Source: Oceanobacillus caeni (lineage in GTDB: Bacteria; Bacillota; Bacilli; Bacillales; Amphibacillaceae). From it: DNA of 64,000 nucleotides. Each line of letters begins with the position of its first letter. The stretch's first letter is position 1. Position numbers and translations under genes: made by a program. Under the pieces are notes generated by a model. That model made no database searches. It was given only the letters and a program-made list of their open reading frames with translations, and had not been told where the DNA came from. The stretch covers positions 62,001 through 126,000 of the forward strand of contig NZ_JAHHXM010000002.1 in the NCBI RefSeq assembly GCF_019037185.1, read 5' to 3'. Below, in pieces: positions 1 through 11,228 of the stretch.

Positions 1-172
1 TAGCCTTACCAATTTCATGCTCTTTTATTATTTTAGAAAGTTCGTCATCTGCAGATGTTATATTTGTTTCATCCCAATAAATGGTGGTTAAGCCTTGTGC
101 TGTCCAACCGAGTGCATCACTTATTGCAACTCCAATCGTTTTGGAGCCAACATCAAATCCTATAATTTTCAT
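1..172 (-). CDS. ruvX: RuvX/YqgF putative Holliday junction resolvase, N-terminal part (cut by window edge)
   Basis: Only the first 57 codons are inside the window; the rest lies beyond position 1. The visible N-terminus reads [19 protein letters not shown], the RNase H-like first strand with the catalytic Asp of the YqgF/RuvX family. The family is linked to Holliday junction resolution and pre-16S rRNA 5' end processing. The ATG at 170-172 directly abuts the stop of the upstream ireB gene, so the two are probably co-translated. The order alaS-ireB-ruvX is conserved across Firmicutes (alaS-yrzL-yrrK in B. subtilis). Confidence 0.93.
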   Translation of the reverse strand, partial: MKIIGFDVGSKTIGVAISDALGWTAQGLTTIYWDETNITSADDELSKIIKEHEIGKA

Positions 173-439
173 TTAATCCGCCTTTTTTTGTTCCAAATAA
201 GATTTTACTAGTTCTTCTATCACTTCGTCACGTTCAACTTTTCTTATTAGATTTCTGGCATCATTATACCTAGGAATATATGCTGGGTCACCTGATAATA
301 AATATCCGACAATTTGATTAATTGGATTATAACCTTTTTCTTTTAAAGAACCGTGGACTGTGAAAAGTATTTCTTTTATGTCCTGTTCGTATGGTTCTTC
401 AGAAAAGTTAAACTTCATTGTTTTATCGATTGAACTCAT
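173..439 (-). CDS. yrzL: IreB family regulatory protein (UPF0297, YrzL)
   Basis: An 88-residue protein of the IreB/YrzL family, full length for the family. The central sequence [20 protein letters not shown] is the family hallmark. In Enterococcus faecalis IreB is phosphorylated on N-terminal threonines by the PASTA kinase IreK and lowers cephalosporin resistance; here a Thr is present near the N-terminus (SSIDKTMKF). A GGGGTG ribosome binding site precedes the ATG. It lies between alaS and ruvX with no gap before ruvX. The kinase partner is not in the window, so the signalling role is by family inference. Confidence 0.92.
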   Translation of the reverse strand: MSSIDKTMKFNFSEEPYEQDIKEILFTVHGSLKEKGYNPINQIVGYLLSGDPAYIPRYNDARNLIRKVERDEVIEELVKSYLEQKKAD

Positions 440-524
440 TTTGACACCCCGTTCTTAGAAAAACTATCATTTTCTTTAACTATTGGAAGCATACCATATG
501 TTTATATAAAGATAAACTTATTAT

Positions 525-3164
525 TTATTTAATTGTCTCCAACACGTAATCTTTTGCGGATTGAACAGCTTCCAAGATCTTAGCAGGATCTTTACCACCC
601 GCTTGAGCCATATCTGGACGACCTCCCCCGCCGCCACCACAAATTTGTGCAGCCTGCTTAATTAACTTACCTGCATGGAAACCTTTCTCAACTAAATCCT
701 TCGATACACCAGAAGCAAGTTGAACCTTTCCGTTGTTTTCTGTTGCTAATAAGATGATACAAGAACCTAACTTTTGTTTTAAATCATCAATCATATTTCT
801 TAACTGGTTCATATCTCTCACATGAACTTGTTGAGCTAATAAGGTTACACCTTCTATGGTTTCAACCTGTTCCATAACCTGCGAACTTTCTGCATTTGCA
901 AGTTTTGCACTTAATGATTCATTTTCTTTTTGCAATTGTTTCATTTCATGGAACATATTTTCAATACGTTCTGGAAGGCTTTCTTCATTTGATTTAAATA
1001 AATTAGCTGATGTATGCAAAATATTTAATTTTCCATTTAAATATTGATAAGCTTCTTTACTAGTTACAGCCTCAATCCTTCTAGTTCCTGCTCCAATCCC
1101 GCTTTCCGAAACAAGTTTAAATAGACCTATTTCGGATGTGTTTTTAACGTGGCATCCCCCACATAATTCTAAACTAAAATCTCCCATTTGCACGACACGA
1201 ACAATGTCTCCATATTTTTCACCAAATAGTGCCATGGCTCCCATTTCTTTCGCTTCTTGTAGTTTTTTAAGACTTATTTCCACTGGAATGGCTTCCCATA
1301 TTTTCTCATTAACAATTTCCTCGACTTTTCTTAACTCTTTATCAGATAATGGATTAAAATGAGAAAAGTCGAATCGTAATCTTTCTGGTGTTACTAAAGA
1401 GCCCGCCTGATTCACATGAGAACCGAGTACATCTTTTAACGCCTGATGAAGTAAGTGTGTTGCTGAATGGTTCTTAATAATAGAATTACGGAATTCAGAA
1501 TCCACAGCCGCTTTCACCGTATCATTTACATTTAATTCTCCATCTTTGACTATAACACGGTGAATATTCTGGCCTTTTGGAGACTTCTGTACATCCTCAA
1601 CAAGGGCAGAGGCATTATCAGTATAGATCCATCCCTTATCCGCAACTTGTCCGCCACTCTCAGCGTAAAATGGAGTTTTATTTAAAAATAGGAAAACCGT
1701 ATCTCCTGTTTTAGCAGTATTAATCATTTCACTTCCGTCAAATAATGCAACAACCTTGGTATCAATCTCTAAATTATCATAACCGATAAATTCACTGTCA
1801 ACTTCAATTTCACTTAATACAGTATCTTGAACTTGCATAGAGTCTACTTTTTGTCTTGCATTTCTTGCCCGGCTACGTTGTTTATCCATTTCTTTGTTAT
1901 ATCCAGCTTCATCAATAGAGAAACCATGTTCTTCCACATATTCCTCTGTTAATTCTTTAGGGAAACCGTATGTATCATATAAACGGAATACTTCCTCCCC
2001 AGGGAATACTTTACTTCCATTTGCTTTCTCTTTTTCAATAATCGTTGTTAATATCTCTAATCCATCATTCAATGTTTCATGGAATCGTTCTTCTTCCACT
2101 TTTACAACAGATCCAATAAATTCTTTTTGTTTTAACACTTCTGGGTAAAAATCTTTCATAATTTCCCCAACTGTTTCTACTAATTCATACATAAATGGCT
2201 TATTAATACCAATTTCTTTAGCAAATCTTACAGCTCTACGTATGAGTCTTCGTAAAACATATCCTCTACCTTCATTCGATGGTAATGCACCATCACCAAC
2301 GGCAAAACTAACTGTTCGAATATGGTCAGCAATTACTTTAAATGCAGTATCACCTTCCATTGATTTCCCATACGTCGTAGTAGCTAATTCTTCTGTTTTC
2401 CGGATGATAGGTAAAAATAAGTCTGTCTCGAAGTTTGTAGGTGTATTTTGAATTACCGAAGTTACACGTTCTAATCCCATACCTGTATCAATGTTTTTCT
2501 TTGGTAAAGGCGTATAGGTGTGATCTGGGTTATGGTTAAATTGAGAGAAGACTAAGTTCCAAATTTCTAAATAACGGTTATTCTCTCCACCAGGATATAA
2601 TTCAGGATCATTCGGGTCATTTCCAAATTCTTCTCCTCTATCATAAAAAATCTCTGTATTTGGACCACTCGGACCCTCACCAATATCCCAGAAGTTTTCT
2701 TCAATACGGATAATTCTTTCTTTCGGTAATTTAATATCATTTAACCAAAAATCATAAGCTTCATCGTCTTCTGGGTGAACCGTAACTGATAATAATTCTG
2801 GATTAAGGTTCAACCATTTCTCATCCGTTAAAAATTCCCAAGCCCATTCAATCGCTTCTTTTTTAAAATAATCGCCAATAGAAAAGTTCCCTAGCATTTC
2901 AAAAAATGTATGATGCCTGGCTGTATATCCGACATTTTCGATATCATTGGTACGAATAGCTTTTTGAGCATTAACCATACGTGGGTTTTCCGGTATAACA
3001 CGACCATCAAAATATTTCTTTAAAGTCGCTACACCACTGTTAATCCATAATAGAGAAGGATCATCTTTAGGAACTAGAGATACACTTGGCTCCACGCGAT
3101 GACCTTTCTCTTTAAAAAAATCAATATACATTTGTCTAATTTCTGCTGATGTTAACTGTTTCAT
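525..3164 (-). CDS. alaS: Alanyl-tRNA synthetase
   Basis: An 879-residue full-length class II synthetase that charges tRNA-Ala. Order of parts: N-terminal catalytic core ([17 protein letters not shown] start), tRNA recognition region, editing domain with the NHSATHLLH zinc/editing motif and the LELCGGCH motif, and a C-terminal C-Ala domain ending in a glycine run ([16 protein letters not shown]). The editing residues appear intact, so mischarged Ser- or Gly-tRNA should be hydrolysed. GGAGG precedes the ATG. Expression should be controlled by the T-box leader at about 3420-3795, but a dispersed repeat (3208-3417) separates leader and gene. It is followed by ireB and ruvX on the same strand. 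Confidence 0.98.
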   Translation of the reverse strand: MKQLTSAEIRQMYIDFFKEKGHRVEPSVSLVPKDDPSLLWINSGVATLKKYFDGRVIPENPRMVNAQKAIRTNDIENVGYTARHHTFFEMLGNFSIGDYFKKEAIEWAWEFLTDEKWLNLNPELLSVTVHPEDDEAYDFWLNDIKLPKERIIRIEENFWDIGEGPSGPNTEIFYDRGEEFGNDPNDPELYPGGENNRYLEIWNLVFSQFNHNPDHTYTPLPKKNIDTGMGLERVTSVIQNTPTNFETDLFLPIIRKTEELATTTYGKSMEGDTAFKVIADHIRTVSFAVGDGALPSNEGRGYVLRRLIRRAVRFAKEIGINKPFMYELVETVGEIMKDFYPEVLKQKEFIGSVVKVEEERFHETLNDGLEILTTIIEKEKANGSKVFPGEEVFRLYDTYGFPKELTEEYVEEHGFSIDEAGYNKEMDKQRSRARNARQKVDSMQVQDTVLSEIEVDSEFIGYDNLEIDTKVVALFDGSEMINTAKTGDTVFLFLNKTPFYAESGGQVADKGWIYTDNASALVEDVQKSPKGQNIHRVIVKDGELNVNDTVKAAVDSEFRNSIIKNHSATHLLHQALKDVLGSHVNQAGSLVTPERLRFDFSHFNPLSDKELRKVEEIVNEKIWEAIPVEISLKKLQEAKEMGAMALFGEKYGDIVRVVQMGDFSLELCGGCHVKNTSEIGLFKLVSESGIGAGTRRIEAVTSKEAYQYLNGKLNILHTSANLFKSNEESLPERIENMFHEMKQLQKENESLSAKLANAESSQVMEQVETIEGVTLLAQQVHVRDMNQLRNMIDDLKQKLGSCIILLATENNGKVQLASGVSKDLVEKGFHAGKLIKQAAQICGGGGGGRPDMAQAGGKDPAKILEAVQSAKDYVLETIK

Positions 3165-3207
3165 ACATTAATCCTCCAATATCGACTTATTAAATGATGA
3201 AATCTTT

Positions 3208-3417
3208 AAGAACAAAGGCGCAAGCGCCCGTTTAGCGACGTACGGACTGGACTGAGCCGTAGGAGATAAAGGAAACACGACGAACGGAGTGAGTCGATGT
3301 TGACTTATCGTACGGAGGTGAAGGAAGTATCGCTAGTCGCTGGGCGCTGGAGCCGGACGTGGCTATTTCTGTATCTAAGTGATCCACAGCCATACAAATT
3401 TTAGAATTCCTAGATAA
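3208..3417 (+). repeat. Family 1 dispersed repeat, long form (copy 1)
   Basis: A 210-bp non-coding element starting AAGAACAAAGGCGCAAGCGC and carrying GGCGCTGGAGCCGGACGTGG near its right part, followed by a tail ending TTAGAATTCCTAGATAAC. The arms AGCGCCC...AGCGAC and GTCGCTGGGCGCT can pair, closing a large structured interior. Near-identical copies lie at 13606, 29948 and, much altered, 61168; short versions lie at 30567, 41874 and 50927. This copy sits between the alaS T-box terminator and the alaS start codon, directly against the terminator T-tract (read on the minus strand). I know of no named family for it. Confidence 0.9.
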
Positions 3418-3419
3418 CT

Positions 3420-3795
3420 AAAAAAAACTCCTCTCTGCATGCATGCAGGGACGAGATTTATTCGCGGTACCACCCTATTTATGAACTAATTTTTCGTTCA
3501 TCACTTAGATCATCATAACGGTATGAAACCGGCGAGTATTAATCGCACTCCAGTGTAGCTTTCCATGATTTTGAACTAGGATTTTTTTCAGCCAATGAAA
3601 ACCCTTCTCTAGAAGCCAAATAATCATGTACTTTTCACCTTCAATGTTTTTATATTAATTTATTATAAAGGAGACTTCCATCAGTGAGGTATTTCCTTCA
3701 TCCCCCACTAATGGTTAGTCGAACTTATCAGACCTTTACAGGCAGTCATGTGTCCATAACAAACTGAAATTCCTTATACTTTAATCCTTTAAAAA
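3420..3795 (-). promoter_or_regulatory. T-box riboswitch leader of alaS
   Basis: On the minus strand the leader contains the conserved T-box AGGGTGGTACCGCG (complement at 3464-3477), which pairs with the acceptor end of uncharged tRNA. It is followed by a terminator hairpin built on CTGCATGCATGCAG with a run of eight T. The upstream stem I region contains GGAAAGCTACAC, where GCU (3557-3559) is a plausible alanine specifier codon; that choice is an inference from position and sequence, not a folded model. Uncharged tRNA-Ala would stabilise the antiterminator and allow alaS transcription. The exact 5' end was not determined. Confidence 0.93.
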
Positions 3796-3836
3796 AGACA
3801 GACTTTATTAAAGTATAAAAAATATTAAAGTACTTG

Positions 3837-4910
3837 TCAATTACGAATAGGTATTGTAGAAATATGTGTTACAATCACTTTAATAATTGACATGACGGGA
3901 ACTGCTAAAATCATTCCGATAACACCAAACAGTTGACCTCCTAATAAAAGGACAAAAATAATAGCAATAGGATGAATCGCCACGCTCCTACCTACTATGT
4001 ACGGAGATAACAAATTTGCTTCTATAATTTGAATAACGAAAATACTAACAACGGCAAATAAGACTAATTTGATAGAATTTGTCGTTGTAAAAGCTATAAT
4101 AACAACAGGTACTGCACCAATAATAGGTCCAAAATAAGGAATAATATTCGTAACTCCCATAATAACGCCTAATAACAAAGAGTAATCAATATTCAAAAAC
4201 CTGAAAATAATAAATGCTGTTAAGCCAACAAAAAAGCAAACAATAAATTGTCCACGAATGTAATCCCCTAAACTATCATCTATCGCGTGAACAATTTTGG
4301 TTGTTCGTGTTTCATACTTTTTAGGAATGAATTTCTTCAAAAATAATTTGATTTTGTCATAGTCCTTTAAAAAATAAAAAACCAGTACCGGAATCACTGT
4401 AATGGTAATGACCATATCAAAAATTTTCGTATAACCACTAATTATTTTTGTTAATAATTGATCTAGTGAATCCTCTACATTAATAAAAAATTCATCCATT
4501 TTATCGTGTACGGTTTCCGGCATGAATGAGGTATATTCATATAAACTATAAATCATCGTTTGATACGTTTTTGTCATTTCTGGTAAGTGATTAGCCAAAT
4601 CTTGAATTTGTTGGATAATTAAAGGATAAAGTTTATATACCAAATATCCAACCCCACCAAAAAACAAAATATAAATAAGTAAAATCGCTATTCCTCTATG
4701 AATGTTATAACTACAAAGCTTTTCAATAACAGGATATAGTAAGTAAGCGATTAAGCATGAAATTAAAAATGGGGTTAATAGCTTCCATAGGAAAACAAAG
4801 ATTTTACCATAATAAGGAAAGGTTTTTATAAGTAAAAAAGCAAAAAGTATGAATAGTACTCCAAAAATAAGCCAGTATATAATTGATATTCTCTTTTCAT
4901 CACGAAACAT
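3837..4910 (-). CDS. yrrI: AI-2E family transporter (YrrI-like membrane protein)
   Basis: A 357-residue polytopic membrane protein of the AI-2E/UPF0118 family. Hydrophobic segments occur at about residues 10-30, 35-50 and 65-80, and several more in the C-terminal half. That half has the family-typical GVTNIIPYFGPIIGAVP stretch followed by a long hydrophobic C-terminus. Members export autoinducer-like or other small solutes or act as Na+/H+ antiporters; the substrate cannot be told from sequence. AAGGAGG precedes the ATG. Position next to alaS matches B. subtilis yrrI. A small zinc-ribbon gene lies 42 bp upstream on the same strand. Confidence 0.9.
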   Translation of the reverse strand: MFRDEKRISIIYWLIFGVLFILFAFLLIKTFPYYGKIFVFLWKLLTPFLISCLIAYLLYPVIEKLCSYNIHRGIAILLIYILFFGGVGYLVYKLYPLIIQQIQDLANHLPEMTKTYQTMIYSLYEYTSFMPETVHDKMDEFFINVEDSLDQLLTKIISGYTKIFDMVITITVIPVLVFYFLKDYDKIKLFLKKFIPKKYETRTTKIVHAIDDSLGDYIRGQFIVCFFVGLTAFIIFRFLNIDYSLLLGVIMGVTNIIPYFGPIIGAVPVVIIAFTTTNSIKLVLFAVVSIFVIQIIEANLLSPYIVGRSVAIHPIAIIFVLLLGGQLFGVIGMILAVPVMSIIKVIVTHISTIPIRN

Positions 4911-4952
4911 AATTAGAACCTCCTTAGCTTTATTTTTTATAACTAAGGAGTT

Positions 4953-5144
4953 CTATTGTAATCTTAGTTCTTCTTCCGAAAATAAATCATTTAATGAACT
5001 TAAACTACCATCCGCTTCGATTTGATGAACCGCTAATTCATTATTTACTACCGTCATTTCGATGAAACAAGACCAACAATAAAAATTCTGTGCTCCTATT
5101 TTTCCAATATCTTTGCTATTACAATTAGGGCAACGCATTATCAT
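4953..5144 (-). CDS. Small zinc-ribbon protein of unknown function
   Basis: A 63-residue protein with an N-terminal zinc ribbon: CPNCNS at residues 5-10 and CWSC at about 23-26, spaced as two CxxC knuckles. An acidic C-terminus ends SLNDLFSEEELRLQ. I do not recognise a specific function. The two Met codons (MIM) allow two starts; AGAGGTG lies 5 nt before the first ATG, which I chose. It sits between recD2 and the AI-2E-like permease in the same direction, with about 40 bp to the permease, so it may be co-transcribed with it. Confidence 0.75.
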   Translation of the reverse strand: MIMRCPNCNSKDIGKIGAQNFYCWSCFIEMTVVNNELAVHQIEADGSLSSLNDLFSEEELRLQ

Positions 5145-5211
5145 CTAAACACCTCTTTTTTTGATGAGTTTTCAATGATAGGCTTGCCCATTTTTTTCCA
5201 AAATATACTAT

Positions 5212-7536
5212 TTAATCCATAAAATCATACGGAGATAACTCTTCATCGGTATTTTCAGATTCTAAGACTTGCATTTTTTCAATATCCAGTCTTTTAGAAA
5301 GTCGTTCATTTAGTGATGTATATCTCCTGTTTGTATCAATCGTTTGGATACCTTTTAAAAATGCGTTTTTTTCACCACAAATAATTAAAGAATCCTTACT
5401 TCTTGTAATGGCGGTATATAATAAATTTTTTCTTAGCATTCTATGATAGGTTGTAACTACCGGAAATACTACTATTGGAAATTCACTTCCTTGTGATTTA
5501 TGGATGGAAATGCAATATGCATGTGTAAAATTCACATAATCTTTTCTAGGATATACTACTTCCCTATCGTCATAAGAAATCACTATTTGTTCTTCATTTT
5601 CCTTATTTTCATCAGGCTTAAAGATAGCCACAATTTCACCAATGTCTCCATTATAAACCCCATCTTCCGGTTGATTCACTAATTGAATGACTCTGTCGCC
5701 TACACGATAAATAACGTCTTGGAATCTAACTTCTCTTTTTCCTTTTTTCCTTGGGTTAATCAATTGTTGGAGCTGCTCATTTATAACGGTTATCCCCGCC
5801 TGTGAACGATACATTGGTGCAAGAACTTGCATGTCATTGTAATCGATACCTTTAGCATTCGCCTTCTCAAAAATAGTTGTTATCGCCTGAATCATCTGAT
5901 ATTCATTACATGAAATAAAACTGAAATCCTTCGCGTTTTTTAAAGATTCAACTGTACAATTATTATTTTTTATTTCATGTGCCAGTTGTATAATCTTTGA
6001 TCCTTCTTTTTGTCGGTATACTTCATTTAAGCTTACAGAAGGAATATAACCACTATTTAATAAATCAGAAAGAACCTGCCCAGGCCCAACAGAAGGAAGT
6101 TGATCCTCATCACCAACTAATAATACTTGCATATCATTTGGTATAGCCTTAAATAAACTATTTGCTAACCAGATATCTACCATGGAAAACTCATCAACAA
6201 TTAAAAACTTCCCGTCTAATTGTTCGTTTTCCCCTTTGTCAAATTCGTTCATACCATTCCAACCTAAAAGTCTATGAATGGTTGAAGTTGGAAGCCCAGT
6301 TGATTCATTTAGTCGTTTTGCAGCTCTTCCAGTAGGAGCCGCTAAAACAAATGGAAAATCGGCTTTGTTTTTATAGTCACCTGGGTTCAAAGATAGGTCA
6401 AATATAGCGGCATATGCTTTAATAATCCCTTTAATTACCGTTGTTTTCCCTGTACCAGGCCCACCTGTTAAAATCATTATTTTAGAATGGATCGCCTGAT
6501 TAATTGCCTCAAATTGTTCTTTTCCATAACTCAATACTTCTTGTTCTTCGATGTCTCCAATAATTTTCATTAATTCAGCCACTGGGGTACGTTCTTCTGT
6601 TTCGTTTTGGATAATTCTATTTAAGTGGGTTGCAAAGCCATCTTCGGCATAATAAAGGGACGGTAAATAGACGTTACCACTTTGAATAATTACCTTCTTT
6701 TCTTGATTAAGTTCGTCTAATCTATCTGCTATAAGATTGTCTGTTAATTCAACACTTGAAGCAAGTAATTCCTTCACTTCATTCACACAGAGATCAAGCG
6801 GTATATATACATGACCATCTTGTACACTTTTTTGTAATACATAAATACATCCTGCACCAATCCGGTTAGGATGTGTTAATGAAAGTCCATTCTGTTTTGC
6901 AATCGCATCAGCTGTTTGAAAGCCAAATCCTTCAATATCAAATACAAACTGGTATGGATCCTCTTCCATATTTTCAATCGATGACTCTTTATAGGCGGCA
7001 AAAATTTTTTGTGCCATTTTTAAACCGATTTGATATTTTGATAAATAAAGCACGACGTGTTCGAATCCTTGATTTTCCTGAAGGCTCTGAACTAATTTGT
7101 CTCTAGTTTCTTTTTTCAAACCTTTTATATCCTGAAGACTTTCTGGATCATCCAATATTTTGGAAATAGCATTCGAACCTAGTTTTTTTACGATTCGTGA
7201 TGCTAATCTTTTACCAATACCATGGAACAAATCGCTTGAAAGATAGGCTATAAGCCCATCTTCTGAATTAGGTACAAAGGTTTGATAAGAGACAACATTA
7301 TATTGTAAACCGAATTTTGGATGACGTTCGAATTCACCATAAAAATAGTAGGACATTGCTTCTGTCAAATTCGAAAAATACCCTTTGATCACAACATCCT
7401 TTTCTCTAAAATCTTCATTTGTCTCGATAACTTTTATTTTGGCTATGGAAAAATGTTCATGCTCATTGTGAAAAATGGTATATAGTAGTTCACCTTTAAT
7501 ATACTTTTTGTCTTCTGAATTCTGAACACTTTCCAT
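5212..7536 (-). CDS. recD2: ATP-dependent DNA helicase RecD2 (YrrC)
   Basis: A 774-residue SF1B 5'-3' helicase of the RecD2 type found without RecBC. The long N-terminal region (residues 1-330) carries the OB-like and helix-hairpin-helix segments that set RecD2 apart from RecD. Then come Walker A GGPGTGKTT at about residue 355, Walker B LIVDEFSMVD, the GDEDQLPSVGPG motif and the C-terminal HAYCISIHKSQGSEFP motif of the 2B domain. In B. subtilis it affects replication fork progress and mismatch repair. GGGGG before the ATG gives the start. It follows the TPR gene yrrB by 12 bp, so the two are probably one transcript. Confidence 0.95.
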   Translation of the reverse strand: MESVQNSEDKKYIKGELLYTIFHNEHEHFSIAKIKVIETNEDFREKDVVIKGYFSNLTEAMSYYFYGEFERHPKFGLQYNVVSYQTFVPNSEDGLIAYLSSDLFHGIGKRLASRIVKKLGSNAISKILDDPESLQDIKGLKKETRDKLVQSLQENQGFEHVVLYLSKYQIGLKMAQKIFAAYKESSIENMEEDPYQFVFDIEGFGFQTADAIAKQNGLSLTHPNRIGAGCIYVLQKSVQDGHVYIPLDLCVNEVKELLASSVELTDNLIADRLDELNQEKKVIIQSGNVYLPSLYYAEDGFATHLNRIIQNETEERTPVAELMKIIGDIEEQEVLSYGKEQFEAINQAIHSKIMILTGGPGTGKTTVIKGIIKAYAAIFDLSLNPGDYKNKADFPFVLAAPTGRAAKRLNESTGLPTSTIHRLLGWNGMNEFDKGENEQLDGKFLIVDEFSMVDIWLANSLFKAIPNDMQVLLVGDEDQLPSVGPGQVLSDLLNSGYIPSVSLNEVYRQKEGSKIIQLAHEIKNNNCTVESLKNAKDFSFISCNEYQMIQAITTIFEKANAKGIDYNDMQVLAPMYRSQAGITVINEQLQQLINPRKKGKREVRFQDVIYRVGDRVIQLVNQPEDGVYNGDIGEIVAIFKPDENKENEEQIVISYDDREVVYPRKDYVNFTHAYCISIHKSQGSEFPIVVFPVVTTYHRMLRKNLLYTAITRSKDSLIICGEKNAFLKGIQTIDTNRRYTSLNERLSKRLDIEKMQVLESENTDEELSPYDFMD

Positions 7537-7548
7537 GGTAAACCCCCA

Positions 7549-8220
7549 CTATTCGTTGCTGTTTTCTTTTAATAAGCTTTCCACATTCTTCTTCCCATTC
7601 GCTGCAAGTAAATGATCAGGTTGAATTCCTAACGCCTTATTAAAGCAATTCAATGCATCTTCCATATTTTCATTAAATAATTCGATTACTCCTAGATTAT
7701 AGTAAGCATCGGAATGATTTGGATTTAGTTTTAACACATCCAAAAACACTTGTTTTGCATCATTGAGAATATTACTCTGCGCCAAGGCAAGTCCATACTG
7801 AAAAAGAATATCATCATCTTCATGGTTCAGTTCACTTGCTCTTAGTAAATATGGTAACGAAAGCTTAAACTGTTCTTGATTCATAAATGATAGACCTAAC
7901 ATAAAATATACATCAGCTTCATTTAGCCCTAACTGTTCCGCTTTTTGAAAGTTCGTTATTGCATGCTCAAATTGAGATTGTTCAAAGTAAAGATTTCCAA
8001 GTCCATAATAAGCTGTTGCACTATTGTTATCTAATTCAAGTGCTTTATTAAAAAAACGTTTGGCACGTTCATATTCTTTTAAATGCAACAACAGGTTACC
8101 AAAGTTTATATAACCTAATGGATCAATTGGATTTTCCTCGATTACATCATTAAATAACTTTGCCGCTTCTTCATATTTTTGTTCTTGCATATAAGCAATG
8201 CCTTGTGTATTTTTATCCAT
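7549..8220 (-). CDS. yrrB: Tetratricopeptide repeat protein (YrrB-like)
   Basis: A 223-residue soluble protein made almost entirely of TPR units. About six 34-residue repeats are visible, with typical signatures such as PLGYINFGNLLLHLKEYERA, ATAYYGLGNLYFEQSQFEHA and SDAYYNLGVIELFNENMEDA. No signal peptide or membrane segment is seen. TPR arrays mediate protein-protein contacts; the B. subtilis counterpart YrrB occupies the same place between mnmA and recD2, and its partner is not established to my knowledge. It lies 18 bp downstream of mnmA and 12 bp upstream of recD2, suggesting an operon. Confidence 0.9.
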   Translation of the reverse strand: MDKNTQGIAYMQEQKYEEAAKLFNDVIEENPIDPLGYINFGNLLLHLKEYERAKRFFNKALELDNNSATAYYGLGNLYFEQSQFEHAITNFQKAEQLGLNEADVYFMLGLSFMNQEQFKLSLPYLLRASELNHEDDDILFQYGLALAQSNILNDAKQVFLDVLKLNPNHSDAYYNLGVIELFNENMEDALNCFNKALGIQPDHLLAANGKKNVESLLKENSNE

Positions 8221-8238
8221 ATAAAAAAACTCCTCAAA

Positions 8239-9351
<1,113 letters not shown>

Positions 9352-9357
9352 TTATTT

Positions 9358-10506
9358 TCACTTTCCTTTTGTTAGTCGATTTACAATTTTCGCCACACGC
9401 TTTGCTGCGTCTTTAACATTTTCAACTGTATTAAAGTTTCCAAAGCTAAATCGAATAGAATTAGTTGTACAAGGATTTCCTTTACCGAACATAGCAGAAA
9501 GTACATGAGAGGGCTCAACACTACCAGCTGTACAAGCACTACCACTCGATGCAGCAATTCCCTCTAAATCAAAGTTCGTTAATAACTGCTCCACGTTCGT
9601 TCCAGGGAAACTAATATTAATAATAGAAGAAATCTGAGAGTCAAAATCACCATTTATTTCAAATTCAACATTATTTTCCTTAAGTTCCTGCAAGAACAAT
9701 TCCTTAAATGATTGATATTGTTTCCTTCTTTCTTCTTTCTTTTCCATTGCCAACTCAACCGCTTTTTGAAAGCCCACGATACTCACTACATTTTCAGTTC
9801 CTGGGCGCCGTTTCCTTTCTTGTTCTCCACCAAATTGTAGCGTATGAATGGGTATCCCATCTTTTACATATAAAAATCCCACACCCTTAGGACCATATAT
9901 TTTATGGGATGATACAGATAACAAATCAATTCCTAAATCCTTAACATCAATGTCTAATAGACCATAAGCTTGTACAGCATCTGTATGAAAATAAGCTTGA
10001 TGATCTATCAACATTTCCCCAATTTCAGGAATTGGTTGAATTATACCAGTTTCATTATTCACATACATAACAGAGACGATTATAGTATCGTCTCGCAATG
10101 ACTTTTCCAAATCTTCAACTAGAATTTTACCATCTTCATAGACAGGTAAATACGTTACATCAAATCCGCTTTTTTCAAGAAATTCAGCTGAATGTAGCGT
10201 TGCATGATGTTCTTGAGACGTAGTTATAATATGATTTCCTTTATCGCGATTAGCAAAAGCAGTTCCTATTAAAGCTAGATTATCTGATTCCGTTCCTCCA
10301 CTAGTAAAGATAATTTCTTTTTCGTTAGCATGAATACTCTGAGCCATGACACGTCTTGCTTCATCCAACAATTGTCTTGCCTTTCTTCCAAATGAATGGA
10401 CACTTGAAGGATTACCGAATGTTTGTTGGTAAATTGGGTACATTGCATCAATTACTTCTTTCTCCATTGGAGTTGTTGCAGCATGATCCAAATAAATTGC
10501 TTCCAT
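9358..10506 (-). CDS. yrvO: Cysteine desulfurase (YrvO/IscS type)
   Basis: A 382-residue PLP enzyme that takes sulfur from cysteine. The PLP lysine is in SVSSHKIYGPKGVGF, and the persulfide cysteine is in the SSGSACTAGSVEPSHV loop near residue 330, which is the longer loop of group I (NifS/IscS) desulfurases. N-terminal YLDHAATTPM is typical. It directly precedes mnmA and follows cymR on the same strand, as in B. subtilis, where it feeds tRNA thiolation. The CymR neighbour controls cysteine metabolism, so supply and use of cysteine sulfur are encoded together. Confidence 0.95.
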   Translation of the reverse strand: MEAIYLDHAATTPMEKEVIDAMYPIYQQTFGNPSSVHSFGRKARQLLDEARRVMAQSIHANEKEIIFTSGGTESDNLALIGTAFANRDKGNHIITTSQEHHATLHSAEFLEKSGFDVTYLPVYEDGKILVEDLEKSLRDDTIIVSVMYVNNETGIIQPIPEIGEMLIDHQAYFHTDAVQAYGLLDIDVKDLGIDLLSVSSHKIYGPKGVGFLYVKDGIPIHTLQFGGEQERKRRPGTENVVSIVGFQKAVELAMEKKEERRKQYQSFKELFLQELKENNVEFEINGDFDSQISSIINISFPGTNVEQLLTNFDLEGIAASSGSACTAGSVEPSHVLSAMFGKGNPCTTNSIRFSFGNFNTVENVKDAAKRVAKIVNRLTKGK

Positions 10507-10554
10507 TATCTTCTTTCCTTTCCTACAAAACGCTCGACATTGTTTTAACCTCGA

Positions 10555-10974
10555 TTAAATATAAAACATATAAGCTTGTTGTTTTTCACCGTCGCCATAA
10601 TTTTTAAGATCCTCTAGTGTTGTTTTATCTAATACCTCTTTTATCGCATCACGAATTCTTCCCCATAATTCCTGTTGAGCTGGAGGTTCATCTTCAATAC
10701 CTTCGACTAGGGTAATTGGTCCCTCTAATACACGAACAACATCCCCTGCTGTTATATCCTTTGGGTCTTTAGCTAATACATAACCTCCGTATGCGCCACG
10801 AATACTTTTAATAAGTCCAGCATTACGTAATGGAGAAGCAAGTTGTTCTAGGTAGTGTTCAGATAAATCATTATCCTTTGCAATGGATTTTAATGAAGTA
10901 GGTCCCTCTCCATGCTTTTTAGCTAAATCAATCATAATCGTTAATCCGTATCTTCCTTTAGTAGATATTTTCAT
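10555..10974 (-). CDS. cymR: Rrf2 family cysteine metabolism repressor CymR
   Basis: A 139-residue Rrf2-family winged-helix regulator beginning MKISTKGRYGLTIMIDLA. The protein contains no cysteine, so it cannot hold the iron-sulfur cluster of IscR; this fits CymR, which represses cysteine and sulfur uptake genes in complex with CysK. The helix-turn-helix falls at about residues 25-60 (LKSIAKDNDLSEHYLEQL). It leads the cymR-yrvO-mnmA run, and 48 bp separate it from the desulfurase. A likely extended -10 promoter lies at 11125-11133. The assignment as CymR rather than another Rrf2 protein rests on sequence and position. Confidence 0.92.
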   Translation of the reverse strand: MKISTKGRYGLTIMIDLAKKHGEGPTSLKSIAKDNDLSEHYLEQLASPLRNAGLIKSIRGAYGGYVLAKDPKDITAGDVVRVLEGPITLVEGIEDEPPAQQELWGRIRDAIKEVLDKTTLEDLKNYGDGEKQQAYMFYI

Positions 10975-11124
10975 TTTATAGCACCTCTATTTAATAAATC
11001 TAATTTTTAGTTTCTTCCTTTTATTTTATACAAATTTTCCTTATTAAAAAACTGCGGATAATTTATAAGTAATCTTTTAAAAATATCATTTTAAACTAGT
11101 ATGTCCGAATACACAATACTTGAT

Positions 11125-11133
11125 ATTATAGCA
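11125..11133 (-). promoter_or_regulatory. Probable extended -10 promoter for cymR-yrvO-mnmA
   Basis: On the minus strand the sequence reads TGCTATAAT, an extended -10 element with a perfect TATAAT. No good -35 box is seen at 16-18 bp, as is common with TGn extended promoters. It would give a 5' leader of about 145 nt before the cymR ATG. No other feature was seen in 10975-11124 apart from AT-rich sequence. Confidence 0.5.
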
Positions 11134-11228
11134 TGAATAACATGTCTCTTGCATTTATGTCGAATTGGAATTAAGCTTTATACTAAAATATCATAAATCA
11201 AGTGGCATCAAAAGCGATATTATGGTGA

